Shown piece by piece: positions 15,074 to 22,833 of a stretch of DNA of 33,835 bases (the stretch's first letter is position 1; each line of letters opens with the position of its first letter). The position numbers and the translations under genes were made by a program. Location: NCBI GenBank assembly GCA_032907525.1, contig JAJJPM010000188.1, positions 1 through 33,835 on the forward strand, given 5' to 3'. The notes beneath the pieces were generated by a model. That model was not told the DNA's origin. It saw only the letters and a list, made by a program, of their open reading frames with translations, and searched no databases. Source of the DNA: JAHJQQ01 sp032907525. Its GTDB lineage: Bacteria > Pseudomonadota > Gammaproteobacteria > Thiohalobacterales > Thiohalobacteraceae.

Positions 15074-16408
15074 GTGGCCGCAACGGGAACCACCGGTCCC
15101 GCCGCGTTCATATGTCTCTGTCGCCATTGCCGCGCGGCGGCCACGGCTTCCGCCCTTCTGCTGAGTACGGTCTGCCAGCCGGGCTTCATCGTGGATCTCG
15201 CCGAAGCGGCCGTCGTCCGCCAGGACATCGGAGCACCGACAGATTCCGGACAGGAATTCTTCGCGCGTTTGGATGGACATCCCGGCGCAGCCGCCGAAGG
15301 ACATCCCGATCTGTCCGGCCAGGAGGAGCCCGCGTTCGATCTCGGACTGGCCTATATCGGTGCGATCGGAACATCCAGCGTCGGGAACGAGGCCCTGGCC
15401 GAACTTCAGGCCGGTGCGCATGAACCGAATCGAAACGGTATCCCGCTTCACCTCCTGACCCTTTCCGGACGATGGCGTCCCGCGCCCGCCGTGGAAGTAC
15501 ACGGCAGCATCATGGAACGGGCGGCGCCGGGCGAGCGCGGTTCCGCCGAGATCGAAGAGGCCTACGCGCTGATCGGTGGCGGCGGGCGGCGCGTTGAATG
15601 GAAGGCGGGCCGATTCTTCACGGAAGTCGGGCGGCTCAACGCACAGCATTTCGAGGATGCCGATTTCGTGGACAAGGCGATCATCCTCACGCGTCTGTTC
15701 GGCGAGGATCAACTGAGCAACGAGGGTGTGCGGCTGCTTTGGCCCCTCGCGGCCGACGGGGCGGCGACGGTCATCGTCGGCATACAGGACTCCAGGGGCG
15801 AGACGGCAAGCAGCTTTCTCGCCGAACCGGACGAGACGATCGCCGGACATGCCCTGACCGGGCGCGACATCGACTCGGCGGGCGACCTGCTGTATCACGC
15901 GCGATGGACGATGTGCGGGTGCGGACCGGACCGGCCGTCATGGGAACTCGGCCTCTCCGCGGTCACCGGCCCCAATGCGAGCGGCTCGAGCACCCGGACC
16001 ACCATCGTCGGCACCGACCTCTCGATGTCCTGGGGCGCGACGCCACGCACCGCACACTGGGACATCGAATTGCTGGCCCGTCGGTACGAAGCGGGCGATC
16101 CCGGCGACCCCTCCCACGAAGTGCTCGGGGACTGGGGCATGGTCAGCCACTGGCTGTGGGCATACCGGCCGAAGTGGATCGCAGGCATGCGGTTCGAATA
16201 TGCCGACGCCGACGGCGGCGACCACCGGACCGATCCGCAACGCGACGAGCGGATCCGCGCGAGCCTGAACCTCACATGGAAGCCCACGAGGGTTCTGACC
16301 TTGGGTCTGCAATACAACCACGATGCGGCCGATCACCTGGCGGGCGGCCGGGCCCGCTCGCTCTGGCTGCAGACCCGCGTGACCCTCGGCGCACATGGCG
16401 GCCACTGA
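15074..16408 (+). CDS. Outer-membrane beta-barrel protein, possibly metal-linked
   Basis: The frame is open from within the MerC gene. GTG 15074 is chosen because it puts a basic segment (CRHCR) and a hydrophobic run (ATASALLLSTVCQPGFIV) at the N-terminus as a signal peptide; GTG 14933, overlapping the MerC stop, is the alternative. With 444 residues, the mature part is rich in alternating strands and ends in a repeated beta-hairpin pattern (RIRASLNLTWKPTRVLTLGLQYN ... LWLQTRVTLG). The motif GRFFTEVGRLNAQHFEDADFVD and the following LSNEGVRLLWPL recall plug-less barrels often named zinc-regulated outer-membrane receptors, which are also seen next to MerC-domain genes. No TonB box or plug is visible. 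A role in metal passage is inference. Confidence 0.7.
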   Translation: MAATGTTGPAAFICLCRHCRAAATASALLLSTVCQPGFIVDLAEAAVVRQDIGAPTDSGQEFFARLDGHPGAAAEGHPDLSGQEEPAFDLGLAYIGAIGTSSVGNEALAELQAGAHEPNRNGIPLHLLTLSGRWRPAPAVEVHGSIMERAAPGERGSAEIEEAYALIGGGGRRVEWKAGRFFTEVGRLNAQHFEDADFVDKAIILTRLFGEDQLSNEGVRLLWPLAADGAATVIVGIQDSRGETASSFLAEPDETIAGHALTGRDIDSAGDLLYHARWTMCGCGPDRPSWELGLSAVTGPNASGSSTRTTIVGTDLSMSWGATPRTAHWDIELLARRYEAGDPGDPSHEVLGDWGMVSHWLWAYRPKWIAGMRFEYADADGGDHRTDPQRDERIRASLNLTWKPTRVLTLGLQYNHDAADHLAGGRARSLWLQTRVTLGAHGGH

Positions 16409-16601
16409 CCGTTTTTGAGCGGCACAGGAAGGTGCGGTTCTTACCGCGAAACGATACTTCCCTCCCTATCTGATTGATTGCCTGCGGATCTCCACCGGCG
16501 ACGCGCAGCACGCTGTCGCGCGGCCTTCGCACCCGGGCCGGCACACCTCCCAAGTCGTTGTCGGACCGGCGTCTTTTCCGGCCGCACTATACTCATCGCA
16601 C

Positions 16602-16617
16602 TGGCACATATGTTGCC
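16602..16617 (+). promoter_or_regulatory. Sigma-54 (-24/-12) promoter of the sigma-54 activator gene
   Basis: TGGCACATATGTTGCC has both conserved blocks, TGGCAC and TTGC, at the exact GG-N10-GC spacing. The predicted start site near 16628 gives a leader of about 75 nt before ATG 16702. This would make the activator gene dependent on its own class of promoter. Confidence 0.7.
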
Positions 16618-16701
16618 CGTGAGGCTCGCAGCCGGCCGATACCGACGGCACCGCGCCCCGGCGCATGCGGCGTACTCAGGACACGAGGCGGAGGATCGAC
16701 C

Positions 16702-18324
16702 ATGCACACGAAACCCCCATCCAAACTGGATGCACTTGCCTTCCTGCAGAGTTTTGCCATCCAGAGCGTGAAGATCGCCGGCCAGCAGGGGTGCTCCACC
16801 TGCGGGAACCGCCTCAATCTCATCGAACACCTGGGCCTCAGCGCGAGCGGATGTTTCGAACAGGCCTGCCGTGAACAGGCCGGACTCAGGGGGAACCTGT
16901 CGGCGGATCAGTACGCGGACATCATCGTCTCCCTCAAGAACCAGATCGGGGGCAACTTCTCGCGTGCCTCCGGCGAGGCCGGGATCGTGCGGGTCATCAA
17001 CACCCGCTGCCCCTTCGGCGATGCCGTCAAGGAGGCACCGGAACTCTGCCGCATGACGTCCAGCGTATTCGGCGGCATCGCGGCCCGGAATTTCGGCTAT
17101 GCGAAGGTCGAACTCAAGAAGCGGATCGCCACCAATGATGGCGGCTGCGAGGTCTGCATCTACCTCGACCGGAACAAGGCCGCCGGACGCGACGGCGACG
17201 AATACCACGTCGAGGGCGACATGATCATCGCGCGCTCCGCCGCGCGGGAGACCGTGGTGCGGGTGGAAGAGAAGATGCGGCAGGCCTGGTGCCATTCCAA
17301 TCAGGACAAGGCGCCCTCGGCTTATGCGATGCCGAAGATCGTCGCCGAATCGATGGCGATGCGGCGCGCGCTCGAAGCCGCCGAACGCGTCGCGCCGACG
17401 ACGGCGGCCGTGCTGATCTGGGGCGAGACCGGGGTCGGCAAGGAAATCATCGCGCGCGCGGTGCATGCGCTCAGCCCGCGCGCATCACGCGAGTTCGTCG
17501 CGATCAACTGCGGGGCGATTCCCGAGAACCTGGTGGAGAGTCAGCTGTTCGGTCACGAGAAAGGTGCGTTCACCGGCGCCTACCAGGTCCATCACGGCGT
17601 GTTCGAGCGCGCCGAGAAAAGCACGCTGTTCCTGGACGAGATCGACTCGCTGCCGCTGCTGGCTCAGGCCCGGCTGCTGCGCGTCCTGCAGGAGGGGGAA
17701 TACGAGCGCGTCGGCGGAAAGCAGGTATTGCATTCCGATGTGCGGATCATCGCCGCCGCCAACCGCGGCCTCGACGGGATGGTCAAATCGGGCAAATTCC
17801 GTCAGGACCTCTACTATCGCCTGAACGTGGTGCCCATCCATATCCCGCCGCTGCGGGAACGGCGGGACGACGCATCCACACTGATCGACCATATCCTGCG
17901 CAAGCTCGCGGCGAAGTACGGCGCGCCGGCCAAGACGCTCAGCGAACGCTCCTGGATCCGCGCCATGATGTACGAGTGGCCGGGCAACGTGCGCGAACTG
18001 GAAAACGTCCTGGAGCGGTCGTTCCTGTTTGCCGAAGGCCCTGTCATCGAGGACATCATCATCGGCACGGATGAACTCGGAGGCATGCCGGAGGGCATGC
18101 AGGACGAAACCGTGCTGCGCAGCATGAAGAAGCGCGCCGCCATGGAGATCGAATGCAAGGTCCTGCGGGAAGCGCTGCTCCGCTGCGAAGGAAACGTATC
18201 GGCGGCGGCGAGGGAAATGGGCATCACCCCGCGGGCCGTCCACCAGAAGCTCAGATCGCATGGAATAGACCCCGGCCTGTATCGGAAGCGCGCGTTGCCG
18301 GGCCCGGAGGTGGTGCCGATGTAG
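16702..18324 (+). CDS. Sigma-54-dependent activator with cysteine-rich MetOD1/V4R-like sensor domain
   Basis: A 540-residue enhancer-binding protein. GGAGG (16690-16694) supports ATG 16702. The N-terminal half carries cysteines at 31, 34, 51, 56, 103, 116, 149 and 152. Its second part (about 70-157; INTRCPFGDAVKEAPELC, then GGCEVCIYL) resembles the MetOD1 or V4R type of ligand domain. The AAA+ domain is complete: Walker A GETGVGKE (241-248), the sigma-54 contact loop GAFTGA (288-293), Walker B LFLDEID (309-315) and an arginine-containing RQDLYYRLNVVPI. A Fis-type helix-turn-helix lies at about 485-520 (NVSAAAREMGITPRAVHQKL). There is no receiver domain, so it probably senses a ligand, metal or redox state directly. 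Likely targets are the three sigma-54 promoters in this block. Confidence 0.93.
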   Translation: MHTKPPSKLDALAFLQSFAIQSVKIAGQQGCSTCGNRLNLIEHLGLSASGCFEQACREQAGLRGNLSADQYADIIVSLKNQIGGNFSRASGEAGIVRVINTRCPFGDAVKEAPELCRMTSSVFGGIAARNFGYAKVELKKRIATNDGGCEVCIYLDRNKAAGRDGDEYHVEGDMIIARSAARETVVRVEEKMRQAWCHSNQDKAPSAYAMPKIVAESMAMRRALEAAERVAPTTAAVLIWGETGVGKEIIARAVHALSPRASREFVAINCGAIPENLVESQLFGHEKGAFTGAYQVHHGVFERAEKSTLFLDEIDSLPLLAQARLLRVLQEGEYERVGGKQVLHSDVRIIAAANRGLDGMVKSGKFRQDLYYRLNVVPIHIPPLRERRDDASTLIDHILRKLAAKYGAPAKTLSERSWIRAMMYEWPGNVRELENVLERSFLFAEGPVIEDIIIGTDELGGMPEGMQDETVLRSMKKRAAMEIECKVLREALLRCEGNVSAAAREMGITPRAVHQKLRSHGIDPGLYRKRALPGPEVVPM

Positions 18325-18426
18325 CGCCAGGCAAGGCGATCGCCGGTGTTCCGCCGCAACGGGGTCCGATGCGGCCTCCGCAGCGGCGCCCCGACCGGCC
18401 CTGCCGGCATCCGAGGATGCGGCCCC

Positions 18427-19035
18427 ATGACCGACCCGCGCACTCCGGAGTGCTGTACGCTCGATGCACTGGAACGACGCCAGCGGACCACCCTCAGGAC
18501 CGTCCTCGGCATCAACGCCGCGATGTTCGCGGTCGAACTGACGGCCGGCCTCGCTGCCGGATCGAGTGCGCTGCTGGCCGATTCGCTCGACATGCTGGGG
18601 GATGCGCTCGCCTACGGCGTCACGCTGTACGCTGTCGGCCGCGGCGCGCGCTGGAAGGCGTGGGCGGCGCTGATCAAAGGCGTCCTCATGTGGTCCTTCG
18701 GGGCCTTCGTGCTCGCCGAAACCGTGCTCGGGATCGTTTCGGCACAGATCCCGCACCACCGGACGATGGGCGCCATCGCGCTGCTCGCGTTGCTCGCCAA
18801 CGCGCTGTGCCTGGGCCTGCTCTGGCGGCACCGGTCGGACGATCTGAACATGCGCTCCGTCTGGCTGTGCTCACGCAACGACATAGTCGCCAACGTCGCC
18901 GTGCTCGCCGCCGCGGCAGGCGTCCAAGCCACCCGCTCCGTCTGGCCGGATGCCGTCGTCGGCTTCGCCATCGCGCTGCTGTTCCTGCGTTCGGCGACCG
19001 GCGTCCTCGCCGCCGCCTCGCGCGCCCTGTCTTAG
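18427..19035 (+). CDS. CDF-type cation transporter without a C-terminal domain
   Basis: A 202-residue protein with six predicted membrane helices, the core of a cation diffusion facilitator. The second helix has SLDMLGDALAYG, in which two aspartates of the metal site (DxxxD) are visible. The fifth helix reads SRNDIVANVAVLAA, with Asp followed four residues later by Asn where classical zinc exporters have HxxxD. The usual cytoplasmic ferredoxin-like C-terminal domain is missing. The N-terminus has adjacent cysteines (ECCTLD). This short branch is usually annotated as cation transporter or cobalt-zinc-cadmium exporter; the substrate cannot be read from the sequence. It is 102 bp after the sigma-54 activator and convergent with folA. 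Confidence 0.85.
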   Translation: MTDPRTPECCTLDALERRQRTTLRTVLGINAAMFAVELTAGLAAGSSALLADSLDMLGDALAYGVTLYAVGRGARWKAWAALIKGVLMWSFGAFVLAETVLGIVSAQIPHHRTMGAIALLALLANALCLGLLWRHRSDDLNMRSVWLCSRNDIVANVAVLAAAAGVQATRSVWPDAVVGFAIALLFLRSATGVLAAASRALS

Positions 19036-19066
19036 CCCGGCGGCCTCGCTACGGGCGTTCGTGAAT

Positions 19067-19558
19067 CTAGACGGGAACCCGGCGTTCGAGCAGCACGAAG
19101 CTGTACGGGTAGGGATTGTGCTCGTCCGGCGCATGATCGCTGCGCTCGAGCTCCCGCCAGTCCGCCGGCGCCAGCTCGGGGAACCAGGTATCGCCCTCGA
19201 AGGCGGCATCGATGCGCGTCAGATAGATGCGCTGGGTGCGCGGCAGCAGTTCCGCGTAGAGTTGCGCGCCGCCGATGAGCATGATCTCGGGCGCGCCGGC
19301 GGCCGCCGCCAGGGCCGCGTCGATCGTTGGCACGACGGTGCAGCCCGGCGCGGCATAGTGCGGATCGCGGCTGACGACGATATTGGTCCGTCCCGGCAGC
19401 GGCCGGCCGATGGACTCGTAGGTCCTGCGCCCCATGAGGATGGGCTTGCCCATGGTCACGGCCTTGAAGTGCTTCAGATCGGCCGGCAGACGCCAGGGCA
19501 GCGCGTTGCCGCGGCCGATCAGCCGGTTGCGGTCCATGGCGACGACGATGGACAGCAT
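19067..19558 (-). CDS. folA: Dihydrofolate reductase
   Basis: Reduces dihydrofolate to tetrahydrofolate, regenerating the cofactor consumed by thymidylate synthase next to it. The protein has 163 residues, the normal bacterial size. Motifs are MLSIVVAMDRNRLIGRGN, LPWRLPADLKHFK (with the active-site Asp of the PADLKHFK segment), GKPILMGRRTYESIG (NADPH binding) and LIGGAQLYAELL. It starts 40 bp after the thyA stop on the same strand. In enterobacteria folA is near apaH; here it is separated by an accessory block and reversed. Confidence 0.97.
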   Translation of the reverse strand: MLSIVVAMDRNRLIGRGNALPWRLPADLKHFKAVTMGKPILMGRRTYESIGRPLPGRTNIVVSRDPHYAAPGCTVVPTIDAALAAAAGAPEIMLIGGAQLYAELLPRTQRIYLTRIDAAFEGDTWFPELAPADWRELERSDHAPDEHNPYPYSFVLLERRVPV

Positions 19559-19598
19559 CAGCGCCCGCTCCGCGGAGACCGTGGGATCGCCGCCGTGC

Positions 19599-20393
19599 TC
19601 ATACCGCCACCGGCGCCTTGATGTGCGGATGGTGCTGATAACCCACCAGCTCGAAATCCTCGAAGCGGAAAGCGAACAGATCCCTCACCTCCGGATTGAT
19701 GCGCATGGTCGGCAGCGCATAGGGCTCGCGCGACAGCTGCAGATCGGCCTGCTCCAGGTGATTCAGATACAGATGCGCGTCGCCGAGCGTATGCACGAAT
19801 TCGCCGGGCTTCAGGCCGACGACCTGGGCGATCATCATGGTCAGCAGTGCATACGACGCGATGTTGAACGGCACGCCCAGGAAGATATCCGCGCTGCGCT
19901 GATACAGCTGGCAGGACAACCGTCCCTCGGCGACATAGAACTGGAAGAAGGCATGGCACGGTGGCAGAGCCATCCTGTCGATCTCGCCGACGTTCCAGGC
20001 GCTGACGATGATCCGCCGCGAATCCGGGTTGTTGCGCAGCTGATCGAGCACCTGCGCGATCTGGTCGATGTGGCGGCCGTCCGCAGCGGGCCAGGACCGC
20101 CATTGCGCGCCGTACACCGGACCGAGGTCGCCGTTCTCATCGGCCCACTCGTCCCAGATGCTCACGCCGTTGTCGCGCAGATACCGGATGTTGGTATCGC
20201 CCTTCAGAAACCACAGCAGTTCGTGGATGATCGAGCGCAGGTGCAGCTTCTTGGTGGTCACCACGGGGAAGCCCTGCGCCAGATCGAAGCGCATCTGATG
20301 ACCGAACACGCTCAGTGTGCCGGTGCCGGTGCGATCCTCCTTGCGCACCCCGTGTTCGCGCACATGGCGCATGAGATCGAGATACTGCTTCAT
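19599..20393 (-). CDS. thyA: Thymidylate synthase
   Basis: Methylates dUMP to dTMP with methylene-tetrahydrofolate, producing the dihydrofolate that FolA recycles. The protein has 264 residues, identical in length to the E. coli enzyme. The catalytic cysteine is C146 in ALPPCHAFFQF, and RRIIVSAWNV, QLYQRSADIFLGVPFNIASYA and HTLGDAHLYLNH are the other main signatures. It lies upstream of folA on the same strand, with hairpin repeats separating it from lgt. Confidence 0.98.
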   Translation of the reverse strand: MKQYLDLMRHVREHGVRKEDRTGTGTLSVFGHQMRFDLAQGFPVVTTKKLHLRSIIHELLWFLKGDTNIRYLRDNGVSIWDEWADENGDLGPVYGAQWRSWPAADGRHIDQIAQVLDQLRNNPDSRRIIVSAWNVGEIDRMALPPCHAFFQFYVAEGRLSCQLYQRSADIFLGVPFNIASYALLTMMIAQVVGLKPGEFVHTLGDAHLYLNHLEQADLQLSREPYALPTMRINPEVRDLFAFRFEDFELVGYQHHPHIKAPVAV

Positions 20394-20428
20394 GACATCG
20401 CCTTCAATGACCGTCCAATCCGTTCATG

Positions 20429-20513
20429 GCCACGAAATCCACGAAACCCGCGAAAGTATCGGAGTTGAAAACCCGCATTCATGCATTTTCGTGGGTTTCG
20501 TGGATTTCGTGGC
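20429..20513. repeat. Inverted repeat with three CCACGAAA-type units (type B copy 1)
   Basis: Arms at 20429-20455 and 20487-20513 (27 nt each) are complementary at 26 positions and close on a 31-nt loop. Each arm is built of three 9-nt units of the form CCACGAAAT, CCACGAAAC, CCRCGAAAG. It sits between lgt and thyA, both on the minus strand, and may act as a terminator or processing hairpin for the lgt transcript. A second, nearly identical copy lies on the other side of lgt. Confidence 0.9.
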
Positions 20514-20528
20514 TATCATGGGTTTCAC

Positions 20529-21347
20529 TCAACGCCCGTCGCGCCGGCTCAGCGCCAGCAGGACGAGGCCGAACAGGATCATCGGTGCCGACAGTACCTG
20601 CCCCATGGTGACCCAGTCCAGCGCCAGATAGCCCAGGTGCGCGTCCGGCATGCGGACGAATTCGACGGCGAAGCGGAACACGCCGTAACACAGCAGGAAC
20701 AGCCCTGATACCGCCATGGTCGGGCGCGGCTTGCGCGAATACACCCACAGGATCACGAACAGCACGACGCCTTCGAGAAAGGCTTCATAGAGCATGGACG
20801 GATGATGCGGCGCGCTGAAACCCTCGACGCCGCCGCCGCAGTATTCGGGAAAGCGCGCGCAGGGCAGCCGCATCGCCCAGGGCGCGTCGGACACCCGCCC
20901 CCAGAGTTCGCCGTTGATGAAATTGCCGATGCGCCCGGCGCCCAGACCGATCGGTACCAGCGGCGCGACGAAGTCGGTCACCTGGAAGAAGCTGCGCCCC
21001 GTCTTGCGGCCGTACAGCCACATCGCCAGCAGCACGCCGAGCAGCCCGCCGTGGAAGGACATGCCGCCCTCCCAGATCCGCAGCAGCATGAGCGGATCGC
21101 CGAGAAAAAGACTGAAGTTGTAGAACAGCGCATAGCCGATGCGCCCTCCGAGGATCACGCCCAGCGCCGCATAGAACACCAGATCGCCGATCTCCTCCGT
21201 CTGCCAGCCGCTGTCCGGCCGCCGGGCGCGCACGCCGCCCAGCCACCATGCGCCGACGAAGCCGATGAGGTACATCAGCCCGTACCAGTGCACCGCGAAG
21301 TCGCCGATACGCAGCGCGGCGGGATCGATGTCGGGATAGGTCAGCAT
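20529..21347 (-). CDS. lgt: Prolipoprotein diacylglyceryl transferase
   Basis: Transfers diacylglycerol from phosphatidylglycerol to the lipobox cysteine of prolipoproteins, the first step of lipoprotein maturation in the inner membrane. The protein has 272 residues and about seven membrane helices. The family signature GRIGNFINGELWGR is intact (its Arg and the Asn-Phe-Ile-Asn core are functionally important in the family), as are GGMSFHGGLLG and HPSMLYEAFLEG. Its stop is 16 bp from one hairpin repeat and its start 42 bp from another, so the gene is bracketed by type B elements. Confidence 0.97.
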   Translation of the reverse strand: MLTYPDIDPAALRIGDFAVHWYGLMYLIGFVGAWWLGGVRARRPDSGWQTEEIGDLVFYAALGVILGGRIGYALFYNFSLFLGDPLMLLRIWEGGMSFHGGLLGVLLAMWLYGRKTGRSFFQVTDFVAPLVPIGLGAGRIGNFINGELWGRVSDAPWAMRLPCARFPEYCGGGVEGFSAPHHPSMLYEAFLEGVVLFVILWVYSRKPRPTMAVSGLFLLCYGVFRFAVEFVRMPDAHLGYLALDWVTMGQVLSAPMILFGLVLLALSRRDGR

Positions 21348-21388
21348 TGTCGCGAATCAGCCTGCTGTTGTGGAAACCAAGCACTTTT

Positions 21389-21554
21389 ACCGCAAAGGAC
21401 GCAAAGGCGCGCGAAGAACATCGAAAACATGATGGCCACGAAATCCACGAAACCCACGAAAGCTAATGCGTGTGAACACAAGTCTTTTTCGTGGGTTTAG
21501 TGGATTTCGTGGCTATATAGGTTTTTCTTCGCGCGCCTTTGCGCCCTTTGCGGT
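21389..21554. repeat. Outer inverted repeat with CGCAAAGG units (type C) enclosing a type B element
   Basis: Arms at 21389-21418 and 21525-21554 (30 nt each) are complementary at 29 positions. Each arm repeats CGCAAAGG-type 9-mers and then GCGCGAAG. The interval between the arms contains a complete type B hairpin, so the whole is two nested cruciform-like structures filling most of the lgt-rlmI gap. Confidence 0.9.
21435..21513. repeat. Inner inverted repeat with CCACGAAA units (type B copy 2)
   Basis: Arms at 21435-21461 and 21487-21513 (27 nt) are complementary at 26 positions, with a 25-nt loop. The left arm differs from the copy at 20429 by one base and the right arm by one base. The loop sequences of the two copies are unrelated. 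Confidence 0.9.
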
Positions 21555-21581
21555 TGAAATCCCATGAACGATCCGCTGCAC

Positions 21582-22778
21582 TCACGCCGGCAGCACCCGG
21601 CAGTACAGCGCCTTGAGGTATTCGGTCTCGGGGATCGCGGCATGCGCCGGATGGTCCGGACCCTGACGGCCACGCTCCAGGATCTGCACGCTGCGGTCCA
21701 GGTGCCGGGCGGCGGCCAGCACCACCTGCTGCAGCGTCCCGGCCTCGAGATGGTAGGAGCAGGAGGCGGTCACCAGGATACCGTCCTTCGCCAGCACCTG
21801 CATGGCCTGCTGGTTGATGCGCTGGTAGGCCTCGATGCCGGCCTTGACGTCCTTCTTGCGCTTGATGAAGGCCGGCGGATCGAGCACCACCACGTCGAAA
21901 TGCTCGCGCGCTTCGCGCAGTTCGCGCAGCACGTCGAAGGCGTCGCCCTTGTGCGTCCGCACGCGGCCCTGCACACCGTTGAGCCCCGCGTTCGCCGCTA
22001 CCTGCGCCAGCGCCTCCTGCGAGGCGTCCACGCACAGCACCTCGCGCGCGCCGGCGAGCGCGGCCTGCACGCCCCAGCCGCCCACGTAGCTGAACAGGTC
22101 CAGTACCCGCATGCCCTTCACATAGCGGGCCAGGCGCGCGCGGTTCTCACGCTGGTCGTAGAACCAGCCGGTTTTCTGGCCGGCCTGCACGCTGACGCGG
22201 AAGCGTGCGCCGTTCTCCTCGAGATCCACCTGCGGCGGCACCGTGCCGAGCACCTCCACGTAGTTGTGCAGCCCTTCGAGGGCGCGCACCGGGCTGTCGT
22301 TGCGCAGCAGGATGCCGGCGGGCTTCAGCACCTTCTCCAGCGCCTCGATCAGCGCGTCGCGCGCCTGCTCCATGCCGGCCGTGGTCAGCTGCGCGACCAG
22401 CACGTCGCCGTAGCGGTCGACGATCAGCCCCGGCAAGGCGTCGCCCTCGCCGTGCACCAGCCGGTAACAGGGCTGCGGATAGAGGCGCTCGCGCAGGGAC
22501 AGCGCCACGTTCAGGCGGTGCACCAGCAGCGAGCGGTCGAGCACATGGCCGGGGTCGCGGCTCACCAGGCGCGCGCAGATCAGCGAATGCGGATTCACGT
22601 AGCCCGTGCCGAGCGGCTTGCCGTTGGCCGCCTCGATCAGCACCGGCTGGCCGGGCGCGAAGGCGGTCAGCGGCGTGCGCGCGGTGTCGACCTCGTTGCT
22701 GTACACCCACAGGTGTCCGGCGCGCAGGCGGCGCTCCTCGTTCTTCTTCAGCCGCAGCGGGGCGAGTGCGGCAGGCAT
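21582..22778 (-). CDS. rlmI: 23S rRNA m5C methyltransferase of the RlmI family
   Basis: In E. coli RlmI methylates C1962 of 23S rRNA. From ATG 22778 the protein has 398 residues, close to the 396 of E. coli; ATG 22826 and a GTG between them are possible longer starts. An N-terminal PUA domain (LRLKKNEERRLRAGHLWVYSNEV) is followed by GQKTGWFYDQRENR, SAM motif I LDLFSYVGGWGVQAA, the motif VVLDPPAFIK and the probable catalytic-cysteine motif ASCSYH. It lies 55 bp downstream of the GT39 gene on the same strand. The RlmI subfamily assignment is likely, though related RlmI/RlmK-type paralogues exist. Confidence 0.88.
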   Translation of the reverse strand: MPAALAPLRLKKNEERRLRAGHLWVYSNEVDTARTPLTAFAPGQPVLIEAANGKPLGTGYVNPHSLICARLVSRDPGHVLDRSLLVHRLNVALSLRERLYPQPCYRLVHGEGDALPGLIVDRYGDVLVAQLTTAGMEQARDALIEALEKVLKPAGILLRNDSPVRALEGLHNYVEVLGTVPPQVDLEENGARFRVSVQAGQKTGWFYDQRENRARLARYVKGMRVLDLFSYVGGWGVQAALAGAREVLCVDASQEALAQVAANAGLNGVQGRVRTHKGDAFDVLRELREAREHFDVVVLDPPAFIKRKKDVKAGIEAYQRINQQAMQVLAKDGILVTASCSYHLEAGTLQQVVLAAARHLDRSVQILERGRQGPDHPAHAAIPETEYLKALYCRVLPA

Positions 22779-22833
22779 GGCGGCGTCGGTGGATTTCACG
22801 GGGCGCTCCGGTCGATGGCCGGGCATTGTAGCA

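Noticed and set aside
16434..16448. Small hairpin GCGGT-TCTT-ACCGC after the outer-membrane barrel gene
   Set aside because: A 5-bp stem with no T-tract is too weak to call a terminator.
20426..21500. Short frames such as MATKSTKPAK... and NHETHE-type peptides
   Set aside because: They are translations of the hairpin tandem repeats, have no gene context and are well-known annotation artefacts.
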